This document shows, piece by piece, positions 32,489 through 39,836 of a DNA stretch of 64,000 nt (the stretch's first letter is position 1; each line of letters opens with the position of its first letter). This DNA is from a virus: the IMG/VR virus record IMGVR_UViG_3300040751_000875, positions 1 to 64,000 of that record. One strand, written 5' to 3'. A model generated the notes under the pieces. It saw only the letters and a list, made by a program, of their open reading frames with translations. It did no database searches and had not been told where the DNA came from. A program made the translations under genes and the position numbers.

Positions 32489-33325
32489 ATGAATATGAAA
32501 GAGAAATTTTTTAAATATTGGATCCAGCCCTGGCATCCTAATCATATACAATCAAATGAGGAGAGGGCATGGGAAATGTTAAAACAGGCACAAGGCCCAG
32601 GTATATGGACAGGTAAAGATTTGTTTAAGGCATTTCTTTTTGGTTTATTCTTAGGTTTATTAATGTTAAGTCCTGTTCTACTTGCAGATGATAATCAAAT
32701 ATCATTAGAGCAATCTGGTAATAATTTATTACTAGAAATCGAACAAGTAGGATATAATAATCAGATCGGCATGCTAGATTCTGCATCGTATATTAATAAT
32801 GCACCTAACCTAGATATTCACATAGTTCAATATAATTTTACAGATAATACTAACAAAATATTATTTGATGAGGTATCGGGTTCAAACAATACATTCAAAC
32901 TAGCACAAGGTGTTGCTTGGACTGATTCAGAAGATTCATATACTTATGATGGCGCAGAGGGCGGTGGCCACTATATGGAAATAGATTTATATGGTAGTAA
33001 TAATTCTGTTAAATGGCATCAGAGTGGCGCAACAGATGGTCACAATTTTAATTTTCATCTAGCTGGTGATTGGAATGAGGTTAATGGAAGACAACAATCA
33101 AGTGGCTCAAAAGAAATGGAACTTACGATTTATAATGATGATAATTTAGTTAATATGAGACAGAAAGGTGCAAATGCAACCCATAGTGCAACAGTAACAC
33201 TTGATGGAATATATGGAACGGATTTAACACTTATACAATTAGGAACAACTACACAATCTTATTCACTATCACAGACTTGTAATACAGTAGGTGGTTGCAC
33301 AGTATCAGTAACACAAGGGCAGTAA
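32489..33325 (+). CDS. Second curlin-repeat protein with membrane/signal anchor
   Basis: 278 aa. A 45-residue cytoplasmic-looking N-terminus (WIQPWHPNHIQSNEERAWEM) precedes a hydrophobic helix at about 46-64 (AFLFGLFLGLLMLSPVLL) ending LLADD. Curlin-like units follow: ISLEQSGNNLLLEIEQVGYN, GSNNTFKLAQG, GSNNSVKWHQSG, DDNLVNMRQKG. The long N-terminus suggests an uncleaved anchor or an atypical signal peptide, so this could be a membrane-tethered nucleator. One-base overlap (TAATG) with the cyclase gene. Confidence 0.75.
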   Translation: MNMKEKFFKYWIQPWHPNHIQSNEERAWEMLKQAQGPGIWTGKDLFKAFLFGLFLGLLMLSPVLLADDNQISLEQSGNNLLLEIEQVGYNNQIGMLDSASYINNAPNLDIHIVQYNFTDNTNKILFDEVSGSNNTFKLAQGVAWTDSEDSYTYDGAEGGGHYMEIDLYGSNNSVKWHQSGATDGHNFNFHLAGDWNEVNGRQQSSGSKEMELTIYNDDNLVNMRQKGANATHSATVTLDGIYGTDLTLIQLGTTTQSYSLSQTCNTVGGCTVSVTQGQ

Positions 33326-35163
33326 TGAAATACGTTACTTCGATATGGACTACATTTGTAATTATTGCATTAGGTCTCTTAATAAGAATACAAGACCCAG
33401 ATTTCTTACAGCAGATACGTCTCACAGTATTTGATCAATATATAAATTCTCTGCCTGTAAAACATTCCGACCAGATTGTCCTAGTAAATATCGGAGAAGA
33501 ATCACTAGGAGAGTTTGGTCAATATCCATTTCCAAGACAATTATATGCTCAATTAATTTCAGATTTAAGAAGTGCCAATGCTGGTATTATAGGATTCACT
33601 ATAATGTTTCCAGAGGCAGATAGATTTGGAGGTGATGAAGTATTTGCATCTTGGGTAAAAGACAATGGAATTATACTATCACAAGATGCTGACAATAGTG
33701 GTAGAAGTACAAAGGCGCCTTATGTGGGTACTGCAACTTTTGGATCAGGAGATCCGTTGGATCATGTAATACGTTATAAAGGTCTTGTGACTAATATTTC
33801 GGAAATAGAAGAAGGTGCATGGGGCCATGGTTTAATAAACGCTATGCCAGAAGTTGATGGTGTTGTTAGAAGAATACCACTCATATCTCAAATTAATCAA
33901 GAATTATATCCATCCTTTGCATTAGAAACAATAAGAATTCTTAACGAAAAGCCTTCTTATACTGTAAAGGTTAACGATGTAGGAATTGAAGAAATTATTT
34001 TAAGGCCTTATCGACTCCAAACCGACGGGATTGGCTCGATCTGGATTAATCCTAGATACCATTTTCAGGATATAGAATATACTTCTGATCCATTTCCTGA
34101 TCTGCAAGGGAAGACCGTTTTGATCGGTCTAACGGCAAAAGGCTTGTCTTCTCAGATACCAACTTCTCAAGGATTAAAATCGGCACATCAGATTCAAGCA
34201 TCTGCAATTCAGACGATAATAAATGGGGATCAGATAACCCGTCCACTGTGGGCTGATATTCTGGAGATTGGGGTTTCTCTTGTTGGGGCTCTATTGATTG
34301 TACTGGCAGTTTATTATCTACCAATTTGGAGTAGTGGTTTAACCTTCTTTGCCGTTGTTGGTTTATCATCCTACGGCGCATGGACTTCCTGGAACGAATG
34401 GGGTATACTCCTTGACCTTAGTTATTCACTAATATTATATATACTTTCCTTTACCTCATCAGCATTCAACAACTTCTATAAACAGTTTGCTCTCAGACAA
34501 CAAATTAAGAAACAGTTTGAAACTTATTTGGATCCAAGACAGGTTATGTTATTACAGAAAGACCCATCTCTGTTAAAATTAGGTGGAGAAAGAAAAGACA
34601 TGACCTTTCTGTTTATGGATATAGTAGGGTTTACTCCTATATCAGAGCATTATAAAAACAATAATGACCCAGAAGGCCTAGTAAAGATTATAAATAGTTA
34701 TTTGGACAGTATGACTAAGGTGATACTAAAACATGGTGGCACAATTGATAAATACATGGGCGACTGTATTATGGCATTTTGGAATGCCCCTTTACCCTGT
34801 AAGAATCATGCTGAATGTGCAGTAGAAGCCGCAAAGGAAATATTAGAAACTGCTGATGAACTCATTAAACAACTTGAAGAACAAGGCCTTCCTCGTATTG
34901 ATGTTGGCATTGGTGTCAACACCGGCACATGCATTGTTGGAAACATGGGATCAGACTCTCGATTTGACTATTCCGTCATTGGAGATGCCGTCAACCTCGG
35001 TGCTCGACTCGAAGGACAAACTCGTAATTATGATGGGGTACGACTGTTGTTGGGACCCGAAACTTATAGAGGCTGTCCGAATGGAGCATTCTCTGAAGTC
35101 GATAGAATACTCGTTAAGGGTAAAACAGAGAAGGTACGAATATACACCCCAATCGTGGATTAA
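33325..35163 (+). CDS. CHASE2-domain class III adenylate/guanylate cyclase
   Basis: 612 aa from ATG 33325. N-terminal transmembrane helix (about 7-20), periplasmic CHASE2 sensor domain (about 25-295: DQIVLVNIGEESLGEFGQYP, VDGVVRRIPLI, KTVLIGLTAKG). Three transmembrane helices follow (about 305-385), then the cyclase domain (from about 420). Metal Asp in FLFMDIVGF, base-selecting Lys in DKYMGDCIMAFW, and Asn/Arg in VIGDAVNLGARLEG are present; Lys with Ser in YSVIGD points to ATP. All catalytic residues are intact. Last 83 bases (35081-35163) overlap another coding frame, possibly 308. Confidence 0.92.
   Translation: MKYVTSIWTTFVIIALGLLIRIQDPDFLQQIRLTVFDQYINSLPVKHSDQIVLVNIGEESLGEFGQYPFPRQLYAQLISDLRSANAGIIGFTIMFPEADRFGGDEVFASWVKDNGIILSQDADNSGRSTKAPYVGTATFGSGDPLDHVIRYKGLVTNISEIEEGAWGHGLINAMPEVDGVVRRIPLISQINQELYPSFALETIRILNEKPSYTVKVNDVGIEEIILRPYRLQTDGIGSIWINPRYHFQDIEYTSDPFPDLQGKTVLIGLTAKGLSSQIPTSQGLKSAHQIQASAIQTIINGDQITRPLWADILEIGVSLVGALLIVLAVYYLPIWSSGLTFFAVVGLSSYGAWTSWNEWGILLDLSYSLILYILSFTSSAFNNFYKQFALRQQIKKQFETYLDPRQVMLLQKDPSLLKLGGERKDMTFLFMDIVGFTPISEHYKNNNDPEGLVKIINSYLDSMTKVILKHGGTIDKYMGDCIMAFWNAPLPCKNHAECAVEAAKEILETADELIKQLEEQGLPRIDVGIGVNTGTCIVGNMGSDSRFDYSVIGDAVNLGARLEGQTRNYDGVRLLLGPETYRGCPNGAFSEVDRILVKGKTEKVRIYTPIVD
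34696..34703 (+). promoter_or_regulatory. Possible internal late-promoter octamer
   Basis: AAGATTATAAATAGTTATTTGG inside the cyclase coding region contains TATAAATA. It could serve the overlapping downstream frame, but a chance match in an AT-rich gene is as likely. Confidence 0.25.
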
Positions 35164-35467
35164 CGAACCAGTAAATCCATACGTATACTATGGATTTTGG
35201 GTTCTACATATAGCAGATGTTTGGACAACAAATAGAGGAATGGATTATGATTGTGTCTTTGAAGCAAATCCTCTCTTACCTAAAGTCCCTCACATAAACA
35301 GATTACTATTACATAAGGCAGTCTTTTTATCACCTTTCAGTACTTTGTATTCAGAAAAAGTTATAACCAATGGTGAGATGATTTTTCCTATATTAATGAC
35401 AGGATATGTTATCGATAATAATTTGAGAGTAATAGACCGCGCGTCAACCAAATGTAATAAAAGGTAA
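35081..35467 (+). CDS. Conserved membrane-type phage protein (DUF5658-like), overlapping the cyclase
   Basis: 128 aa from ATG 35081, which has AGAGG 9 bases upstream. The same frame is open back to an ATG at 34856, where the translation reads like a signal peptide (AFLVLMLALVSTPAHA). The C-terminal part has hydrophobic FWVLHIADVWTTNRGMDYDC, EANPLLPKVPHINRLLLHK and IFPILMTGYVI, recalling small DUF5658-like membrane proteins with a TT-x-RG...NPLL motif. Function unknown. Overlaps the cyclase by 83 bases, or 308 if the longer start is used. Confidence 0.6.
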   Translation: MEHSLKSIEYSLRVKQRRYEYTPQSWINEPVNPYVYYGFWVLHIADVWTTNRGMDYDCVFEANPLLPKVPHINRLLLHKAVFLSPFSTLYSEKVITNGEMIFPILMTGYVIDNNLRVIDRASTKCNKR

Positions 35468-35499
35468 TAACATTATAACAAAATATTCTTAAAAAAGTG

Positions 35500-35527
35500 T
35501 TGACAAATTGGATTGGCGTGGTATAAT
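35500..35527 (+). promoter_or_regulatory. Strong sigma70-type early promoter
   Basis: CTTAAAAAAGTG then TTGACA (35500-35505), 16-base spacer, TATAAT (35522-35527). +1 near 35534; leader of about 26 bases to the ATG at 35560 with AGAGAG as RBS. Confidence 0.87.
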
Positions 35528-35559
35528 AATACCATAATTAAGTGATCAGAGAGAAGACC

Positions 35560-35808
35560 ATGCCATACTATACTCACACAGAGAACCCCATCGGAAACTT
35601 CATCGAGAAAGACTTCGGAAACAACTTTGAATATAGCGTTAACGAGACTGGTATGTTCCCAGAGTATCCCCATATTGTATGGGTTGGAAGTATAGGAGAC
35701 CAAGGATTTAGATTTGCCAAAGTCAAGAAGACCGTGGCATATATTCTTACTGGAGACGACACTTTGGAAAGATGGTTCTTAAAATCAAATCAGGAGTATG
35801 TAGTATAA
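35560..35808 (+). CDS. Conserved early phage protein (82 aa)
   Basis: ATG 35560 with AGAGAG upstream; an in-frame GTG at 35542 is possible. MPYYTHTENPIGNFIEKDFG, EYPHIVWVGSIGDQGFRFAK. Similar proteins occur in T4-like marine phages. First gene behind an early promoter, so possibly involved in host takeover. One-base overlap with the SprT-like gene. Confidence 0.65.
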   Translation: MPYYTHTENPIGNFIEKDFGNNFEYSVNETGMFPEYPHIVWVGSIGDQGFRFAKVKKTVAYILTGDDTLERWFLKSNQEYVV

Positions 35809-36236
35809 TGCCAATGATACTATTAAACGGGCAGGTTAAGGGAAAGGCATCAGGCCTCATAGACCTATATGTGTTTAACCTATGTAAAGAACTCGGCATA
35901 GGCCGTATGCATAGAAAACTCATTGAAATAGATTTTGTTACGGACCAAGAAGGCCAGTTAGGTAATGCTTGGGGTGATGAAAAAGAAGGGTATGCTCACA
36001 TTAACATTGCCCGTAAATGTGAAGGTGCCAAAGTAGAGTATGCTGAAATGATGCAGACCCTAGCACACGAAATGGTTCATGTGAAACAGTACTTCCGAAA
36101 AGAGCTTGACGGATCCAATTGTAGATTCAAGTGGAAGGGCCGCAATGCCGACGGATACAAGTACGAAAACCAACCATGGGAACGCGAAGCCTTCCGTAGA
36201 GAGGCTGACTTATACCAAAAGTGTTGGCCCTTATAA
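35808..36236 (+). CDS. SprT-like zinc metallopeptidase
   Basis: 142 aa from ATG 35808, overlapping the previous stop; an upstream in-frame ATG at 35772 lies in the preceding gene. LAHEMVHVKQYF gives the HExxH motif (87-91). YAHINIARKC and a distal PWEREAFRREAD supply the remaining family features. Probably cleaves or remodels host or phage proteins early in infection, or acts in DNA-protein repair like Spartan; substrate unknown. Confidence 0.8.
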   Translation: MPMILLNGQVKGKASGLIDLYVFNLCKELGIGRMHRKLIEIDFVTDQEGQLGNAWGDEKEGYAHINIARKCEGAKVEYAEMMQTLAHEMVHVKQYFRKELDGSNCRFKWKGRNADGYKYENQPWEREAFRREADLYQKCWPL

Positions 36237-36242
36237 CAAAAT

Positions 36243-36309
36243 GTTCCAAAAACATTGGAAATATTGGAACGAAAATTAAGTGTTACATTTGTGTTACAAC
36301 TATGTTACA
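36243..36309 (+). promoter_or_regulatory. Operator-like repeats upstream of an early promoter
   Basis: TTCCAA (36244-36249) faces TTGGAA at 36255-36260 and again at 36264-36269. Then TGTTACA occurs three times at 36281, 36292 and 36303, exactly 11 bases apart. The array ends 26 bases before the -35. Helical phasing suggests cooperative protein binding. Confidence 0.55.
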
Positions 36310-36334
36310 TTTATGAAACTTTTTAAAAAAAGTG

Positions 36335-36363
36335 TTGACAAGTGGTGCTAGATAGGTTATAAT
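36335..36363 (+). promoter_or_regulatory. Strong sigma70-type early promoter
   Basis: TTTTTAAAAAAAGTG then TTGACA (36335-36340), 17-base spacer, TATAAT (36358-36363). +1 near 36370; the leader carries AAGGAG before ATG 36396. Confidence 0.9.
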
Positions 36364-36395
36364 AGTACCATAATTAATTGATAAGGAGTTAAATT

Positions 36396-36902
36396 ATGAA
36401 AAATATTGTTATTAATACCCAGTATATGGAAAACTATGGGGATTCTTTAAACCCATATATGAAATTTAAAGGTGGTTCTACCTATGTCGTTAAGACCCTT
36501 AACGATTCCATTAATGAGAACGAAGTAGCTACAATCGTGGCTCAAGTAAGACCTCTTATCCAAATGACTATGGCCGATACTAATGGCGGCTGTGAGGAAT
36601 ACATTATTGACTTCCAACTTTACGATACTCTTGCAGATGCACAGATTCCTGAGTGGGAAGCAATTACAGAGCTTTGGTTTGATGATAAGCCTGGTGGTGG
36701 CTCATGGAAGGCCATTAAGGTCACAGATAACCGTGACAACGGTTGGATGAAGAAAGAAATCCTTGAAAAAACAGAGGCATGGACTTGCGGTCTAGCCCAG
36801 GAAAGAAACGATTATTCTGTTTCCTTCCTCTTGGAAGATGGCGATATTGTCGACAGTAATGATGAACTCAAAGAGTGGTTGGATGCCAAGGAGGCAGCAT
36901 AA
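36396..36902 (+). CDS. Conserved early phage hypothetical protein (168 aa)
   Basis: AAGGAGTTAAATT precedes the ATG. MKNIVINTQYMENYGDSLNP, KGGSTYVVKTL, EEYIIDFQLYDTL, and a C-terminus ending WLDAKEAA. Small alpha/beta acidic protein. Similar proteins occur in cyanomyophages and vibriophages near early genes. Strong promoter with operator-like repeats. Function unknown. TAATG overlap with the next gene. Confidence 0.7.
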   Translation: MKNIVINTQYMENYGDSLNPYMKFKGGSTYVVKTLNDSINENEVATIVAQVRPLIQMTMADTNGGCEEYIIDFQLYDTLADAQIPEWEAITELWFDDKPGGGSWKAIKVTDNRDNGWMKKEILEKTEAWTCGLAQERNDYSVSFLLEDGDIVDSNDELKEWLDAKEAA

Positions 36903-37105
36903 TGAAGAATAAATTAAAAGGAATTTTATACGGCACTATTTTAGGAGTGCTATTTGGATATGGTTTACATCTTGGGTTTTCAATACCCGAAGTACAGATG
37001 AGCCATTCAACTGGAGAGTGTGTTAAGGTTATTAACTATGACAAAGATGATCACTTCACTTGTGAAAACCTCCCATCTCGTTATAACCACGTGTGGGTTA
37101 AATGA
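36902..37105 (+). CDS. Small membrane-anchored phage protein (67 aa)
   Basis: From ATG 36902, overlapping the previous stop. Hydrophobic Gly-rich segment near 8-28 (ILYGTILGVLFGYGLHLGF) then VQMSHSTGECVKVINYD, which resembles a conserved motif of T4-like marine phages (STGECV-V). Probably anchored with the C-terminal part in the periplasm. Function unknown. ATGA overlap with the next gene. Confidence 0.65.
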   Translation: MKNKLKGILYGTILGVLFGYGLHLGFSIPEVQMSHSTGECVKVINYDKDDHFTCENLPSRYNHVWVK

Positions 37106-37401
37106 TTAGGGTTCTCCAAGAAATTACAGATTGGGGGGATTTAAAAATTGCCAATGGTATATACTATGTCAATGAACACGGACATCTTGTCCAGCACAAT
37201 GACAAGGTATTCAAAACACCTATGAAACAATTTTCTACAGCGCGTAGGAAGTTTAAGGAACTTCGTGTTATTGATAATGGCAATTCAGGCACTCCAGTAA
37301 AAGGATCAAAGGGTAATACATATTATATTAAAAATGGTAAATGTACTTGCCCAGGATTTAAATTTAGAGGTAATTGCAAACATATATTGGAGGTAGCATA
37401 A
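37102..37401 (+). CDS. SWIM zinc-finger protein
   Basis: 99 aa. C-terminal KCTCPGFKFRGNCKHI provides the CxC...CxH SWIM motif (Cys81, Cys83, Cys92, His94), used for DNA or protein binding. The N-terminal part has strands (GIYYVNEHGHLVQHN) and a basic segment, TARRKFKELRV. Likely a small nucleic-acid-binding early protein. Overlaps both neighbours by 1-4 bases. Confidence 0.82.
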   Translation: MIRVLQEITDWGDLKIANGIYYVNEHGHLVQHNDKVFKTPMKQFSTARRKFKELRVIDNGNSGTPVKGSKGNTYYIKNGKCTCPGFKFRGNCKHILEVA

Positions 37402-37616
37402 TGGCAGAATTTTCACGAGCACCTTATATTTCTTGGTCAATTATTCTTCCAGCATTAAAAACAGATGCAGAATCAAACCAAGGAATTATGGAAGGAGTAA
37501 GTAATCCTATTGAAGTTGCACCACCCCGTGGGTATATCACTAATCACAAGCATGAAATTATTTGCAGTGATATGACTGGCAACAAGTATAAAATCACGGT
37601 ACAAGATATTACATGA
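37401..37616 (+). CDS. Small hypothetical protein (71 aa)
   Basis: ATG 37401 overlaps the SWIM stop, with GGAGG 6 bases upstream. MAEFSRAPYISWSIILPALK, VAPPRGYITNHKHEIICSDM. No family recognised; compact alpha/beta. ATGA overlap with the glycosyltransferase. Confidence 0.6.
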   Translation: MAEFSRAPYISWSIILPALKTDAESNQGIMEGVSNPIEVAPPRGYITNHKHEIICSDMTGNKYKITVQDIT

Positions 37617-38662
37617 AGATACTAATGCCATATAAAGCCGATCGAGGATTTGATATCGGAAGTGATATGGTTACCGGTGGTATCGAGAAATTCATATCGG
37701 ATGTGAACACCAACTTTGATGTAATACCCGTACGTTTACCTTTAGGTCATTCTAAATTTAATGGAAAGAACCGTAAACAAATTATGGCAGAAGCAGTTGC
37801 CCAATATAATCCAGACATCATATTTTTAAACAGCATTGAATTAACTGGTGGTATGGTCAGACATGGTATTCCAATTGTTGCAATATTTCACATAGGTATA
37901 GAGAAGGGCATTACACTTCTTAGCAGTTTACCAGCACTTCAAAAGTTAACCAATGAAGGACACCACATATATTTTGTAAGTGAACATCAGCATGATTTCT
38001 GGAAATCTAACTCGGAAAGATTAAAGACACCCTTTGAAATTAAAGGATATATTAACCCATCTTACGTTTCTGTAACAGACAATATATCAAATATTGAGTA
38101 TGATGTAGGTACGATTGGACGATGTTCAACGTGGAAAAGGCCGTTTTTATTACATACCAAGAGTATGGATAACCTTTCTAGTTTAGTGATATCTACTGCC
38201 CCTAACGAATCTAGCATGCAAAAGGAACTAGATTATTATCAGAATAACCTTAATTGGTCACCACCCCAAACAACAATGTGGGACTTACCCCACACCCAAG
38301 TAATAAAAGAAATAAGTAAGGCATCTGTTTATTGCTCTACCTGCCCCGATGAATCGTACGGTATCACGTCGCTAGAGGCGTTATCTCAAGGATTACCTAT
38401 TATACTATTATGTGATAAAAGCATGAATCATGCGAGCGAATGCATTCCAGCTAGTACTACGCATTATGTGAAGTTATCAAATAAGTGTAGTCCAGAAGAA
38501 TTTAAGAGTGCCGTAGAATCATTACAAGTGCTGGATCGAGCAGAGATTGCACAAATGACTAGGGAAAAACATTCATTGGAGAATTGGAAAAAGTCAATTC
38601 AAACCATATTTGAGAATAGGTTATCAGATAAAAATATGCATAATTTAATGAACTTTTTTTAA
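37613..38662 (+). CDS. GT-B fold glycosyltransferase (family 4-like)
   Basis: 349 aa. An N-terminal Rossmann-like part (MKILMPYKADRGFDIGSDM, GGIEKFISDV, PDIIFLNSIEL) and the C-terminal DESYGITSLEALSQGLPII are classic GT4 donor-site motifs with the E-x7-E pattern. No signal peptide. In this early-gene setting it could glycosylate hydroxymethylated DNA bases or a cell-envelope sugar to block other phages. No base-hydroxymethylase is visible in this window, so the acceptor is unknown. Confidence 0.8.
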   Translation: MKILMPYKADRGFDIGSDMVTGGIEKFISDVNTNFDVIPVRLPLGHSKFNGKNRKQIMAEAVAQYNPDIIFLNSIELTGGMVRHGIPIVAIFHIGIEKGITLLSSLPALQKLTNEGHHIYFVSEHQHDFWKSNSERLKTPFEIKGYINPSYVSVTDNISNIEYDVGTIGRCSTWKRPFLLHTKSMDNLSSLVISTAPNESSMQKELDYYQNNLNWSPPQTTMWDLPHTQVIKEISKASVYCSTCPDESYGITSLEALSQGLPIILLCDKSMNHASECIPASTTHYVKLSNKCSPEEFKSAVESLQVLDRAEIAQMTREKHSLENWKKSIQTIFENRLSDKNMHNLMNFF

Positions 38663-38670
38663 AAAAAGTG

Positions 38671-38699
38671 TTGACAAGTATGTTTTTATGTGATATAAT
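38671..38699 (+). promoter_or_regulatory. Strong sigma70-type early promoter
   Basis: TTTTTTTAAAAAAAGTG then TTGACA (38671-38676), 17-base spacer, TATAAT (38694-38699) with TGTGA in front. +1 near 38706; AAGGAG before ATG 38734. Confidence 0.9.
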
Positions 38700-38733
38700 A
38701 GTACCTATAATTTAATGGATAAGGAGTTATTTT

Positions 38734-39012
38734 ATGAATAGATTAGAACTAATCAAAGCGGCCGCAGAAAAGGCCCAGATTAAAAAGGCAATAAACAATG
38801 TTGCTGCTCGTAAAGCCGCACTTAAGGCTGAAATGAAACTTCATAAGAAGTTAACCAAGTCAGTTAAGAAGGCTGAACATCAGGCCCCTAAAAGTTTAGA
38901 GGCATTTTCAGAAGAGAATTTATATTACACGGATAAGGAAACCAAAGACTATTTGGCAGGAACCTCTTATATGGAAACCTATGAATCAATGAGGAGTCAA
39001 GATGAATACTAA
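38734..39012 (+). CDS. Small helical Lys/Ala-rich protein (92 aa)
   Basis: AAGGAGTTATTTT precedes the ATG. MNRLELIKAAAEKAQIKKAI, then ARKAALKAEMKLHKKL: a long basic helix, followed by an acidic tail with EENLYYTDKETKDY. May bind nucleic acid or a host protein. No family recognised. The next gene starts inside its last codons. Confidence 0.6.
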   Translation: MNRLELIKAAAEKAQIKKAINNVAARKAALKAEMKLHKKLTKSVKKAEHQAPKSLEAFSEENLYYTDKETKDYLAGTSYMETYESMRSQDEY

Positions 39013-39175
39013 AATTCACAGTGTCAGTTTAGAAGTAATTGAAAGGTTGGTAAAAGAAAACACCAATGATTATGATTTAGGCGAAGCGGTACGCGAGTTA
39101 TATAATAAAATTGTCGACGGGCCAATTGTCGATGATGCCGGATGTGATATCAAGACAGGGAAGTTCCTAGGATGA
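39002..39175 (+). CDS. Small early protein (57 aa)
   Basis: ATG 39002 overlaps the upstream gene by 11 bases, with GAGG in front. MNTKIHSVSLEVIERLVKEN, TNDYDLGEAVRELYNKI, then PIVDDAGCDIKTGKFLG. Similar small proteins occur near early genes in T4-like marine phages. ATGA overlap with the next gene. Confidence 0.6.
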   Translation: MNTKIHSVSLEVIERLVKENTNDYDLGEAVRELYNKIVDGPIVDDAGCDIKTGKFLG

Positions 39176-39336
39176 TGTCAATGGAATTAGCAGTAACTCG
39201 CCTTAATGCTTTAAAACGAGCAGAGCAAAAGGCAACGAATCCGGAGTTTAAAGAACTGTGGAAAAATAAACGAAAAGAACTTGTTGAATTATTACAATCC
39301 GGCAACTCTTATGACGAACATGGAGAACTATTATAA
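39172..39336 (+). CDS. Small early protein (54 aa)
   Basis: ATG 39172 overlaps the upstream TGA; further in-frame ATGs at 39175 and 39181 are possible starts. MELAVTRLNALKRAEQKATN, a basic helix, then ELLQSGNSYDEHGELL. No family known. TAATG overlap with the next gene. Confidence 0.55.
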   Translation: MMSMELAVTRLNALKRAEQKATNPEFKELWKNKRKELVELLQSGNSYDEHGELL

Positions 39337-39530
39337 TGGACTATATAGGTATGTTTTTTGTATTATTTTTTATGTTCCTTTTTAGTTATGTGGGATTTCA
39401 CATAGCGATTGAAAAGGATATGAAAAAGCATATACCTTTGCCTTGGGAACCAGGTGGGTTTCTTAATAGGCAAGATGTAAAACCTTTTAACAAGAGCGAT
39501 ATTAAATATCGAGATGGAGATAACACATGA
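39336..39530 (+). CDS. Small membrane protein (64 aa)
   Basis: ATG 39336 overlaps the previous stop. Transmembrane helix at about 4-25 (IGMFFVLFFMFLFSYVGFHI) then a cytoplasmic tail with LPWEPGGFLNRQDVKPFN. Could be an early membrane-exclusion or takeover protein; no direct evidence. ATGA overlap with the next gene. Confidence 0.6.
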   Translation: MDYIGMFFVLFFMFLFSYVGFHIAIEKDMKKHIPLPWEPGGFLNRQDVKPFNKSDIKYRDGDNT

Positions 39531-39769
39531 GTGACGGAAAAATGTCATATATGGAAATCAGTTCTTATTTTGAAAAGAACCGACAGGCTGATGTGATACG
39601 AACAGTAGGCCTTAACGAAGACAATTATTTTGGAGTACGATATAGTATTGATAACCAGGTGCTAGGCATTGAATGGTATCCTACTAAATCTGAATCCTAC
39701 TCCGAGAGTGCGGCAGAAAATTATGTAATGGGAATAAAGGAATACCCTTCAAATCCTGCACTTGATTAG
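39527..39769 (+). CDS. Conserved small phage protein (80 aa)
   Basis: MSDGKMSYMEISSYFEKNRQ, NYFGVRYSIDNQVLGIEWYP and YVMGIKEYPSNPALD: a small alpha/beta fold. The ENYV-GIK end recurs in related marine phages. Last gene of the early module; followed by a terminator 9 bases later. Confidence 0.65.
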   Translation: MSDGKMSYMEISSYFEKNRQADVIRTVGLNEDNYFGVRYSIDNQVLGIEWYPTKSESYSESAAENYVMGIKEYPSNPALD

Positions 39770-39778
39770 TTTTGTGAA

Positions 39779-39836
39779 CCCTCTGATGGCCCCTTCAACT
39801 CCTTATCACACGAATGCCATCAGGGGGTTTACTTTT
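39779..39836 (+). terminator. Rho-independent terminator closing the early module
   Basis: CCCTCTGATGGC (39779-39790) pairs with GCCATCAGGGGG (39816-39827), 12 bp with one G-T wobble and a 25-base loop, followed by TTTACTTTT. The T-rich tail is shared with the -35 of the next promoter. Confidence 0.75.
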
